From: Geobacter sp. UBA6151
Lineage (GTDB): Bacteria; Desulfobacterota; Desulfuromonadia; Geobacterales; Pseudopelobacteraceae
Direction of reading: 5' to 3'
Length of the DNA stretch: 64,000 nucleotides
Assembly (NCBI GenBank): GCA_002423105.1
Contig: DIUT01000060.1
Coordinates: 1-64,000 of the forward strand
Part shown: in pieces, positions 16,301-23,933 of the stretch
Layout: the number at the start of each line of letters is the position of its first letter
Position numbering within the stretch: the first letter of the stretch is position 1
Made by a program: the position numbers and the translations under genes
Notes under the pieces: generated by a model
Databases searched by the model: none
The model's input: only the letters and a program-made list of their open reading frames with translations
Told to the model about the DNA's origin: nothing

Positions 16301-17526
16301 GGCTGACCATACATCGTGGCACACAAGAAATCGGCGGCAGTTGCGTGCAAATAACATCGGGAAACCGGTCGATTTTGCTTGATGCTGGCTTGCCGCTTGG
16401 CAAAAGCCGCAGCGAAGTTGATTTGTCTGAAATAGACTTCAGTGACGTATTCATTAGCCATCCCCACCAGGACCATTTTGGCCTGATAGAAAGTCTCACA
16501 CCCGAGAAGACCGTTCACATCGGTGAAACTGCACGTAAACTTATTTCATCAACGCGTATTTTTCTCGACAAACCGCCCCTTAGCAATACCTTCAGTTCAA
16601 TCGAGAATCGGGTTTGGATTGAACTGGGGCCAGACTTCCGAGTCATGCCATATCTGATGGATCATTCCTGCGTAGATGCCTTTGGTTTTCTGATCGAGGC
16701 TGAAGGCAAACATATCTACTACAGCGGCGACTTTCGAGCGCATGGGCGACGCAGGCAAGCCTTTGACTGGTTTCTGAACGATCCGCCGCGCGACATTGAT
16801 TTGCTTCTTATGGAAGGGACGATGATGGGACGGGAAAATGTCGCCTTTAAGGATGAAGAGGCTGTGGAACAGGGAATGTTGGAGGTATTGAGAAAGCATG
16901 ATGACCGACTATCCTTTCTGATATGCTCCGGGCAGCACATTGACCGGATTTGTGCAGCCTATCGTGCTTGCATCCGGGCAAACCGTGTTTTCGTTGTTGA
17001 TATATATACCGCTTATATCCTGAGAATAGTTTCGCAGCGATTTTCGTCGCTTCCTGACATCAGCAGAGCGAGGAATATCAAGGTGCTTACCAAAGGCTTA
17101 ACTGCCGGGGCACACTATTCCAAAATCACGGATAATCGAAAGTATTTTGGGGACTTTGCACACGATATATTTCTCCCTGAAACCATGATCACGCCAGACG
17201 AAATTATGGCGCAACCGGGTCGCTATTTTCTGAAGATCAGCAATTTTTCCGATTTGCTGAAACAGCTGGAACAGTGCAGCGTGATTTACTCAATGTGGTC
17301 GGGGTATCTTGAAGAGCCGAAATATCATGATATAAAGCAGCATCGCAAAGTTGATTTTTATGAAATTCATACCAGCGGCCATGCAGTGCGTGAGGATCTG
17401 CAGGGTTTTGCAGCAGCACTAAAGCCAAAGCGGCTCATTCCGGTGCATACGGAAAAAGCTGATGACTATGAGAACTTTTTTGAGAACGTCTTCGTTCTTC
17501 ATGATGGCGAAATGTTACATGTCTGA
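16297..17526 (+). CDS. beta-CASP metallo-beta-lactamase-fold hydrolase, RNase J-like
   Basis: 409 aa. Metallo-beta-lactamase motifs: HPHQDH at residues 55-60, His123, and SGDFR with Asp145. The beta-CASP segment follows (LLMEGTMMGRE, then a Rossmann-like insert), and the C-terminal HTSGHA and PVHTEK motifs are those of RNase J and CPSF-type nucleases. This predicts a zinc-dependent nuclease acting on RNA or DNA. It differs from genomic RNase J in being shorter (no C-terminal domain of the ~550-aa enzymes) and in sitting in an accessory operon. Replacement of the usual HxHxDH first pair is not seen; the metal site looks complete. Confidence 0.83.
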   Translation: MRLTIHRGTQEIGGSCVQITSGNRSILLDAGLPLGKSRSEVDLSEIDFSDVFISHPHQDHFGLIESLTPEKTVHIGETARKLISSTRIFLDKPPLSNTFSSIENRVWIELGPDFRVMPYLMDHSCVDAFGFLIEAEGKHIYYSGDFRAHGRRRQAFDWFLNDPPRDIDLLLMEGTMMGRENVAFKDEEAVEQGMLEVLRKHDDRLSFLICSGQHIDRICAAYRACIRANRVFVVDIYTAYILRIVSQRFSSLPDISRARNIKVLTKGLTAGAHYSKITDNRKYFGDFAHDIFLPETMITPDEIMAQPGRYFLKISNFSDLLKQLEQCSVIYSMWSGYLEEPKYHDIKQHRKVDFYEIHTSGHAVREDLQGFAAALKPKRLIPVHTEKADDYENFFENVFVLHDGEMLHV

Positions 17527-17578
17527 TTGATGTAATGCGCAGTAGGGTTAACGTCACTTGATAAGGAGGATACTACAC

Positions 17579-17851
17579 ATGAAAAAGCTGACAACTGCAA
17601 TGATCTTGGGGTGCATCTGTTTGTTCTCTGCGGGATGCACAGAGAATCAGCGTGCTAGACAATTTGGTGGAACTGCACATGAAACACTTCCGGCCGGTCA
17701 AAAGCTGCTGGTAGCAACATGGAAACAAGATAGTTTGTGGGTGCTTACCCGCACCATGAGAGCGGGAGAAGTCCCAGAAACCTACGAATTCCGCGAATCT
17801 TCATCTCTTGGAGTTGTTGAAGGCAAGGTGATAATCACTGAATCCAAATAG
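17579..17851 (+). CDS. small lipoprotein (90 aa) inside the island operon
   Basis: Starts at ATG 17579 after a strong AAGGAGG. Signal peptide with lipobox SAGC at about residue 20, then a ~70-residue beta-rich domain (KLLVATWKQDSLWVLTRTMR, then SSSLGVVEGKVIITES). The domain resembles small phage- and plasmid-borne lipoproteins, but I cannot name it. An exported lipoprotein among nuclease-like genes is unexpected and may point to surface exclusion or phage-superinfection functions (inference only). Confidence 0.66.
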   Translation: MKKLTTAMILGCICLFSAGCTENQRARQFGGTAHETLPAGQKLLVATWKQDSLWVLTRTMRAGEVPETYEFRESSSLGVVEGKVIITESK

Positions 17852-17886
17852 CCGATTAACATAATAACTTATTGGGGAGGCTGTAC

Positions 17887-18837
17887 ATGACAAGAACAGT
17901 ATCTGATGATTTTATTGGTGACTTAACAAGAACTGATGGTTTTCTTTATCCGATACTTGAGCGCGTGAGAAAAGATAACACTCTCATGATTGCCATTCGT
18001 AACAATTACATCAATATCTATTATCGTGGTGGCAGCATTCTCAAGCTGACAAGGCAAAATAAGGGTTCATACCAGTCCTTTTTTGACAGACGATATAACA
18101 AAACCGAGCAGCCAATATTATTGCCAACTACAATAAACAATCAAGATGATGCAAAAATATGGGTTAATTTTTTCCAGGATCTTAAACTGAACATGGATTT
18201 CTACTTCTCTGTAAATAGCAAACCAGAGCGTGAGTTTCAACAGTTGGTGGCACGAGAAAATAATGACTCTACGATTTCAAATGAAAGCGAATATTTCATT
18301 ACCGACATTGAATTTGCAGATACAGGGCTTGGCGCTCGCTTTGATATGTTGGCAATACGGTGGCTGGCATCACAACGTAAAAATGGTGGCACTTGCCGGG
18401 CAACCTTTATTGAGATGAAATACGGAGACCACGCCCTTGATGGTTCTGCGGGATTGCAAAAACATTTAGAAGACATTGATGCCCTGATTTCCAGCGATCG
18501 TTATGCCAAGCTGTTATGCACAATGGAGAGTAAATTTGATCAACTCAATAAACTTAATTTACTTAAATTTAATCAATGCTCAAATGAAACAAAGGTTAAG
18601 CTTGATATAAAAGACAAGCCAGAAGTGGTTTTTATGCTGGCAAATCACAACCCTCGCAGCTCAAAACTTAAAACAATACTTAATAATTCAGAAATAGATG
18701 AATATGCCCAATCAGATAAATTTGATCTCAGATTTTGCATATCAAGTTTTGCTGGATACGGATTGCATTCAGACTGCATGTTTGCTTTAAATGATTTTCG
18801 CAAAATCTTGGATTATCTACCATCAAAACGGCAATAA
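17887..18837 (+). CDS. PD-(D/E)XK nuclease-like protein, unknown function
   Basis: 316 aa from ATG 17887 (GGGGAGG upstream). A helix with Glu (EREFQQLVAREN, about 116-127) is followed by Asp153 in RFDMLAIRW and the strand FIEMKYG with Glu176 and Lys178, the arrangement of the PD-(D/E)XK nuclease core. The N-terminal 100 residues and C-terminal 130 residues match nothing I know. Coding sequence is AT-rich relative to the chromosome. Assignment rests on pattern only; a structural prediction would decide it. Confidence 0.55.
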   Translation: MTRTVSDDFIGDLTRTDGFLYPILERVRKDNTLMIAIRNNYINIYYRGGSILKLTRQNKGSYQSFFDRRYNKTEQPILLPTTINNQDDAKIWVNFFQDLKLNMDFYFSVNSKPEREFQQLVARENNDSTISNESEYFITDIEFADTGLGARFDMLAIRWLASQRKNGGTCRATFIEMKYGDHALDGSAGLQKHLEDIDALISSDRYAKLLCTMESKFDQLNKLNLLKFNQCSNETKVKLDIKDKPEVVFMLANHNPRSSKLKTILNNSEIDEYAQSDKFDLRFCISSFAGYGLHSDCMFALNDFRKILDYLPSKRQ

Positions 18838-18870
18838 TATTGGGCTCAACATGAATAAGGAACACATTGC

Positions 18871-19761
18871 ATGCCTAATGAAACCATAAAAATCAAATTA
18901 GGTGAGTTTGACCATGAGGAATATGATTTTCCTGAAATCCTATGCGCTTCTGAACCACCGGCATATATGATTGAGGCCGCGTACCTTATCGGTATGAATA
19001 AACAGCCCGGTTTTGATCTTGACTCAATTCCGGAGGATGATTCCTACATCTTTCAGGAAATCTGTATCAGTAATAATGTTGGAGTCTATCTGCTGGAGCG
19101 TGCAGGATCTGACTCTTTATTGGTAGCATTAGATCCGACAAGCATTGGTGAAATTATTGATGTTATCGTCCTTGATCGTCCTGGTCCCATTTTGGCTGGC
19201 ATTACTTCAGACTTCGTTGAAAGAAAGCAGAGCAACTTACCGATTCAATACATCCACCCAAAGCTCAAACCCATTCTAAAGAACACTTGTGGGCTTGTTC
19301 TCTATCGTAAGCAGGTTGTTGAGATTGCTGGCGTCATTGCCGGATATATACAGAATGAGCAGAATGAGTTGAGGATATTACTCGAAGAATGCAAACCGGG
19401 AGAGTTGATAAGCCATAAAGGGAGATTTGTAAATGCTGCTGTGAGCAATTGGGTGGATCTGACTGCCGCAGAAGCCATCTTTAAGCAAATAGCCTATTTC
19501 AGCAAATATGATTATTTTGATGAGTGGCAAGCATCAGAACACGCTCTTCTCGCCTATCGCAGTGCTTACATGAAGCATCATTACCCTGAGGACTACCAGA
19601 CAGCACTTGATAACACCAGATTAGACAGGTGCGCGGCCCCGAAAACGGTAACTGAAGAGCCTGAACATTTGAATCCTCTGGTAAGCAGGCTGCTTAAAGC
19701 GAGGATCAACGGGCAGAGCTATCAACAAACGCCATCCGAACAGATGTCGAGATATTGGTAA
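18871..19761 (+). CDS. stand-alone DNA polymerase III alpha 'fingers'-like protein without palm
   Basis: 296 aa. Residues ~60-250 follow DnaE in order: VGVYLLERAGS (DnaE: VGVFQLES), LDRPGP 102-106, DFVERK, IHPKLKPILKNTCGLVLYRKQVVEIAGVIAGY (about 128-159; DnaE: YGVIVYQEQVMQIA), and HALLAYRSAYMKHHYP (DnaE: YALVAYQTAYLKAHYP). The DnaE lysine-rich GKKK segment is replaced by LEECKPGE, and the GFNKSHS segment is lost. There is no palm with catalytic aspartates, no thumb and no OB fold. A catalytic polymerase role is therefore excluded; it could bind DNA, the clamp or the host replicase. It is followed 11 bases later by a PHP protein, the reverse of the DnaE domain order. Confidence 0.72.
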   Translation: MPNETIKIKLGEFDHEEYDFPEILCASEPPAYMIEAAYLIGMNKQPGFDLDSIPEDDSYIFQEICISNNVGVYLLERAGSDSLLVALDPTSIGEIIDVIVLDRPGPILAGITSDFVERKQSNLPIQYIHPKLKPILKNTCGLVLYRKQVVEIAGVIAGYIQNEQNELRILLEECKPGELISHKGRFVNAAVSNWVDLTAAEAIFKQIAYFSKYDYFDEWQASEHALLAYRSAYMKHHYPEDYQTALDNTRLDRCAAPKTVTEEPEHLNPLVSRLLKARINGQSYQQTPSEQMSRYW

Positions 19762-19772
19762 AGGGGCAATCT

Positions 19773-21029
19773 ATGCCATCTGAATTCGTACATCTCCATG
19801 TGCATACGATACATTCACATCTGGACAGCACAATAACGATTCAAGCCCTGATAGATCAGGCTGTTGCCTTCGGCATGTCGGCAGTGGCAATCACTGATTA
19901 TGCAAATCTTGATGGCGCGGATGAATTCATGCGAAAATGTTACGAGGCCGACATTAAACCCATCGTTGGCTGTGAAATGTTTGTCGTTGATGATATTAAA
20001 TCATCGTTTTCTGTAAAGCCGTCATTTCGTTTGCTCCTTCTCTGCAAGAATAGAGCTGGACTCAGGAATCTGAGGGAGTTGGTCGCTTTTGCTAACAATG
20101 AAGGATTTCATCACAAACCGCGAATTGACAAAAACATTCTGAAGAATTACGCACACGGCCTGATTGCACTTTCAGCTTGCATGAGGGGGGAAGTTCCTTA
20201 CCTCTGCTTAAGAGGTCAGTACGATGAGGCAGTAGGGGTTGCAAAAGAGTATGATGCGATCTTCCCAAACAGTTTTTACATTGAGTTGCAGGAGAATGCT
20301 CTTCCGGAACAAAACCTTGTAAATCAGGCTCTCCTCAAGTTAGCAACTGAGCTACACCTGCCAATAGTTGCCACTAATGACTGCCATTACCTCGTTCCTG
20401 AGGAAGCAATTGAACATGAAAAGCTGATGTGTGAACAGACCCGTAAAAGTATCTCTGACCCTACTCATATGAGATATTCGACTAATGATTTCTATTTCAA
20501 GTCACCTAAGGAGATGATAAGCGCATTCAAACATCTGCCCGAAGCCATTGAAAACACAAAAGTTATTTCAGATCAATGTAATGTTGTTACCCTGACAACT
20601 GGTATGACATTTGATGAATATTGCGCTAATGAAGAATACCATGAACGTGCGGCAAGGATTCGCGAAGCTGATTTCAAGGGAGTGAGCGCCGTCGGTATAT
20701 TCTGGATTTTACCAGAGATGAAGCTTGTGCATTATAGCCTGCCGTATACAGAAGGATTTGAAGAGGGTGATTATATTACAGTGGGCATAAAGCACGAGTC
20801 TCACTGGAATTCACTTAAGCGGTGCATTCAGCAATCAAAAGGGGATTTAAAGGAATTTGCCTTTGAGTACGATCATTTTCCCAGAGGCTGTGTTGAGTAT
20901 AATAAGCTGACCAGTACGTTTATTATCAATGGCCCGGAAATGGTTATTAACAGCGAAATGACTATGGATTTGATCAAATCAACATTACGTCTGGAAGACC
21001 AGATAGTTGTTGCGATCAGCAGCCAATAA
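19773..21029 (+). CDS. PHP-domain protein related to the DnaE N terminus, fused to an unknown domain
   Basis: 418 aa from ATG 19773 (AAGGGG upstream). Residues 1-~275 track the DnaE PHP domain: HLHVHT (7-12), Asp18, AITDYANLDG (40-48), GCEMF (Glu68), HKPRID, GLIALSACMRGEVP, NDCHYL (202-207) and FYFKSP. Tyr43 replaces the metal-binding His of the usual TDH motif, so metal binding may be altered. Residues ~285-418 form a separate domain beginning AVGIFWILPEMKLVHYSLP with a later PRGCVEYN motif; I have the impression of a widespread unnamed domain but cannot name it. No palm or polymerase part follows. Last gene of the island operon; 23 bases later the duplicated kinase sequence begins. Confidence 0.78.
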   Translation: MPSEFVHLHVHTIHSHLDSTITIQALIDQAVAFGMSAVAITDYANLDGADEFMRKCYEADIKPIVGCEMFVVDDIKSSFSVKPSFRLLLLCKNRAGLRNLRELVAFANNEGFHHKPRIDKNILKNYAHGLIALSACMRGEVPYLCLRGQYDEAVGVAKEYDAIFPNSFYIELQENALPEQNLVNQALLKLATELHLPIVATNDCHYLVPEEAIEHEKLMCEQTRKSISDPTHMRYSTNDFYFKSPKEMISAFKHLPEAIENTKVISDQCNVVTLTTGMTFDEYCANEEYHERAARIREADFKGVSAVGIFWILPEMKLVHYSLPYTEGFEEGDYITVGIKHESHWNSLKRCIQQSKGDLKEFAFEYDHFPRGCVEYNKLTSTFIINGPEMVINSEMTMDLIKSTLRLEDQIVVAISSQ

Positions 21030-21047
21030 ATCTCGCAAAAGTTACTG

Positions 21048-21632
21048 ATGTGTCCATGGATCACCGATTCAGTACGGCAGTTGGAAGACCTGCTCGGCAG
21101 CGCCCTGGCTGCGCCGTTGATGCGGCGCGGCTTGAGCAAGGCAGGAAGCCTTATCCCTGCAGAACTGCATGAACCTGCGTTACGCTATGCACAAAACCGC
21201 AGAAAAGCCATGGCCTTTCTCAATGATGCGCCGCAGACGGTAACGCATCATGATTGCCATCCGGGCAACCTGTTCTGGCAAGAAGACGGCAGTGTCGGAT
21301 TTCTGGACTGGCAGTTAGTGCGGCTTGGTGAGGGTATCGGCGATATATCCTATCTGTTGACCACGACATTGGCCCCTGAACTCCGCCGACAGCACGAAGC
21401 AGGCCTGCTGGCACAGTATGCCGAAACATTACGTAAACAGGGGATACGCGGACTGAGCGATGATCTGATGACGCGTTATCGTGCCCACTGCTGCTATACC
21501 TTTGAAGCAATGGTGGTAACACTGGCAATCGGCGGCATGATGGAGCTCGACAGCAACCTGGAGCTCATACGCAGAACAGCAATCGCGGTTAAGGATCTGG
21601 ACTGTTTTGCGGCATTACCTTTATCATATTGA
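21048..21632 (+). pseudogene. 3'-end duplicate of the kinase gene (truncated)
   Basis: Carries residues equivalent to about 169-361 of the kinase gene at 13929, starting abruptly in the middle of the protein with no ribosome-binding site. It keeps the HHDCHPGNLFW loop but lacks the ATP-binding N-terminal lobe, so it cannot be an active kinase. It is the right boundary of the island and probably the original chromosomal 3' end of the gene. Confidence 0.88.
21053..21619 (+). repeat. 567-bp direct repeat, right copy
   Basis: Partner of 14432-14998; see there. Similarity starts sharply at 21053 and stops at 21619, after which the two copies diverge completely (stop contexts differ). Confidence 0.95.
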
Positions 21633-21677
21633 GTGTTCAGAAACGTATCTATCCAGCTAAGCTTCATCGTGCTGGCG

Positions 21678-22532
21678 CTAAAACTCCGCAGGCATCGCCT
21701 TCACCTGGGCCGCAGTAAAAACCGGGCCGTCCTTGCAGACGTAGACATTACCCACATTGCAGCGCCCGCACTTGCCAAGACCGCACTTCATGCGGTTTTC
21801 CAGCGTCGTGTAGACCTGCTCGTCGGTGAAGCCCAGTTTCTCCAGCACCGGCAAGGTGAACTTGATCATGATCGGCGGCCCGCAGACCAGAGCGATAGTA
21901 TTCTCCGCCGCAGGAGCCGTTTCCTCCAGGATGGTAGGGACGAATCCCACCTTACCATCCCACTCGGGACCATTGCCACCGGGATCCACGGTCTTGACCA
22001 GCCGCACATCGCTACGTTGCTGCCACTCCTGTAGTTCCCGCTTGTAGACCAGGTCGGCTTCGCTTCTCGCCCCGTAGACAATGGTGATGTCAGCGAACTT
22101 CTCCCGCAGATCCAGGCAGTTCCAGATCAGGGTTCTCAGCGGCGGCAGGGCGATGCCGCCAGCCACAAAGACCAGATTCTTGCCAAAGAACTGCTCAATG
22201 GGAAAGGAATTGCCATAGGGGCCACGCACCCCCATACTGTCCCCCACCTCCAGGCGGCGTAGCGCTTCGGTGACCCGTCCCACGGAACGGAAGCAGCATT
22301 CGATGTATCCCGTGCGGGTCGGTGAAGAAGCGATGCAGAAGGTGGACTCTCCTGCGCCGAAGGCGGAGTATTCGGCAAACTGACCGGCCCGGAAACTGAA
22401 GCTGTTGCGCAACTGCTCATCCTGGAATACCAGTCTGAGGGTACGTACATCCGGTGTCTCGTCAATGATCTCTTCAACAGTGGCCAGGTGCGGAAGATAA
22501 ATATTGCTGCCAGTGGTACTATTCGAACACAT
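21678..22532 (-). CDS. flxA: FlxA-type FAD/NAD(P)H oxidoreductase, electron entry subunit
   Basis: 284 aa, ferredoxin-NADP reductase superfamily. FAD part: FRAGQFAEYS and ECCFRSVGRVTEAL; NAD part: VAGGIALPPLRTLIWN and LVCGPPIMI. A C-terminal 2Fe-2S cluster is formed by CGLGKCGRCNVG...VCKDGPV, as in dihydroorotate dehydrogenase electron-transfer subunits. In the Flx-Hdr complex this subunit oxidises NADH and passes electrons to HdrA. Distal gene of the cluster; its start overlaps the stop of the 125-aa gene by one base. Confidence 0.85.
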   Translation of the reverse strand: MCSNSTTGSNIYLPHLATVEEIIDETPDVRTLRLVFQDEQLRNSFSFRAGQFAEYSAFGAGESTFCIASSPTRTGYIECCFRSVGRVTEALRRLEVGDSMGVRGPYGNSFPIEQFFGKNLVFVAGGIALPPLRTLIWNCLDLREKFADITIVYGARSEADLVYKRELQEWQQRSDVRLVKTVDPGGNGPEWDGKVGFVPTILEETAPAAENTIALVCGPPIMIKFTLPVLEKLGFTDEQVYTTLENRMKCGLGKCGRCNVGNVYVCKDGPVFTAAQVKAMPAEF

Positions 22533-22909
22533 CAGATTGTTTCCTTCCCGGCAAGTTTGGCGGCCAGCTCTGCAAACACCTGTCCCTTCACCTTCAACTC
22601 CACGGGACGGTTGTTATCACCAAAGCCGATGGTGACGAGTCCGCCCACCAGCTGATGCTCCATTTCCGCAAAAAACACCGCACGGGGATTGATCAGCAGG
22701 TTACCGGATTGCACGAACCCTCGCCGCAGCAGCTCCTCAACAAACGCCTCCTGCTCGGCTTTGGCCACCTTCTTAAATAGTTGTTTCCTGATCGCGGGGC
22801 CATCAAACCAGACATCCATCATCCGTGTGCTATCGCTGACCAGCGGATTATCCTCGGGGGTGGTCATCTGCGCTGCTGCGATCCGTTCGATATTGATAAA
22901 ACGTTCCAT
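22532..22909 (-). CDS. unknown 125-aa protein between flxB and flxA
   Basis: Soluble, no Cys clusters and no membrane helix. Starts MERFINIERIAAAQ and contains an acidic-basic helix followed by FVQSGNLLINPRAVFFAEME and GLVTIGFGDNNRPVELKVKG, which read as beta strands. Not part of the Flx-Hdr set as I know it. The tight packing (six bases after flxB, overlapping flxA) suggests an accessory or assembly factor of the complex. Confidence 0.65.
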   Translation of the reverse strand: MERFINIERIAAAQMTTPEDNPLVSDSTRMMDVWFDGPAIRKQLFKKVAKAEQEAFVEELLRRGFVQSGNLLINPRAVFFAEMEHQLVGGLVTIGFGDNNRPVELKVKGQVFAELAAKLAGKETI

Positions 22910-22915
22910 GGCTCC

Positions 22916-23920
22916 CTACTTTTTACTAATTTCTTCAACAATTGAGGCGATGTCGATCCCCACCGGACAGAGCCGGATGCACCGGCCACAGCCGGTGCAA
23001 AGAATCTGCCCGAATTTATCGTCGTAGTATTTGAACTTGTGCATGATCCGGTTGCGATAGCGTTTTGGTTGCTGGTCGCGAGGATTATGGCCGGAAGCAT
23101 GGTGGGTGAATTTCCAGAACCCGCAAGCATCCCAGTTTTTCCTGCGCTTGCCTGATTTTTCGGTTCCTTCATCCACGATATCGAAGCAATGGCAGACCGG
23201 GCAGACAAAGGCGCAGGCACCGCAGCCCACACAGCGGGTTGCAATGGAATCCCAGGCCGGATCTTCGAAATGTTCATCCAGCCAGGCCTTGACCTTTTTC
23301 AGGTCAACGGTTTCCGTTTGGGGCTGGGCCAGGGGAAGCGCTGTGCTGTTCCTTGGCTCGTCAAACAGCTGGCGGTGGGCCTGTATCAGCTGTTCTCCCT
23401 TTTCACTGTAAGTTTCACAGGCATAGCCCCCTCCCTCCAGCGGCGTCAGGAACAGATCGGCCCCCTTGGGGTTATCCGGCGCAAGTCCAACGGCAGTGCA
23501 AAAACAGGCATCGTCGGCAGTGGTACAGGCCAGACCGACTATGGTGGTTTTTCGGCGGCGTTCCAGAAAGAACTCATCCTTGTAATCCCAGGAGAAGACT
23601 GCATCCAGCACCGGCACGGCGGCGGCATCGCAGGGACGTACTCCCACCAGCACTGTCTCCGGAAAACGGGCCGGATCAATATCGTTCAGCAATACCTGCT
23701 GTCCTTCCTTCCGGTAGGACATGATATCCTCGCACAGCGGAAAGAATGCCTCCTTGCCGGAACGGCGCGGCAACTGATCAGTAACAGTCTCTGCCGCGCT
23801 TTGCAACGGTTCATACAGCACGGTCCCGCTGTTCAGACGCGGGGCCACCACACGCTTGCCTTCAGTGATCAGCTTGTCCAGCAGGGTGGTGAAGTTCTGT
23901 TGTGAAAGATATTTTTGCAT
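22916..23920 (-). CDS. flxB: FlxB-type iron-sulfur subunit (AsrA-like)
   Basis: 334 aa. C-terminal third holds two 4Fe-4S ferredoxin motifs: CVGCGACAFVCPVCHC (about 230) and CTGCGRCIRLCPVGID (about 308). The N-terminal part resembles the beta-subunit/anaerobic sulfite reductase A group (VRPCDAAAVPVLD and a Cys-rich ACTTADDACFCTAVG segment). It should relay electrons between FlxA and FlxC/HdrA. Lies 14 bases after flxC. Confidence 0.82.
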   Translation of the reverse strand: MQKYLSQQNFTTLLDKLITEGKRVVAPRLNSGTVLYEPLQSAAETVTDQLPRRSGKEAFFPLCEDIMSYRKEGQQVLLNDIDPARFPETVLVGVRPCDAAAVPVLDAVFSWDYKDEFFLERRRKTTIVGLACTTADDACFCTAVGLAPDNPKGADLFLTPLEGGGYACETYSEKGEQLIQAHRQLFDEPRNSTALPLAQPQTETVDLKKVKAWLDEHFEDPAWDSIATRCVGCGACAFVCPVCHCFDIVDEGTEKSGKRRKNWDACGFWKFTHHASGHNPRDQQPKRYRNRIMHKFKYYDDKFGQILCTGCGRCIRLCPVGIDIASIVEEISKK

Positions 23921-23933
23921 TGGGAACCTTTTA

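Larger units (their letters stand above)
14999..21052. mobile_element. 6-kb accessory island bounded by direct repeats
   Basis: Six kilobases inserted between the intact kinase gene and a promoterless duplicate of its 3' end. The content is accessory: a degenerate HicB-like antitoxin and seven co-oriented genes including nuclease-like and DNA-polymerase-III-like fragments. Base composition is visibly more AT-rich than the gat operon next door. No integrase, transposase or recombinase is recognisable inside, so either recombination between homologous kinase genes inserted it, or the integrase has been lost. Removing one repeat plus the island restores a single intact gene. Confidence 0.75.

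Noticed and set aside
18871..21029. A frameshifted ordinary dnaE gene
   Set aside because: The two DnaE-like regions are in reversed order, both frames are intact with their own RBS, and the palm is absent.
14999..21052. Integrase- or transposase-driven insertion
   Set aside because: No recombinase gene, inverted terminal repeats or target duplication short enough for a transposon were found; the long 98% repeat fits homologous recombination better.
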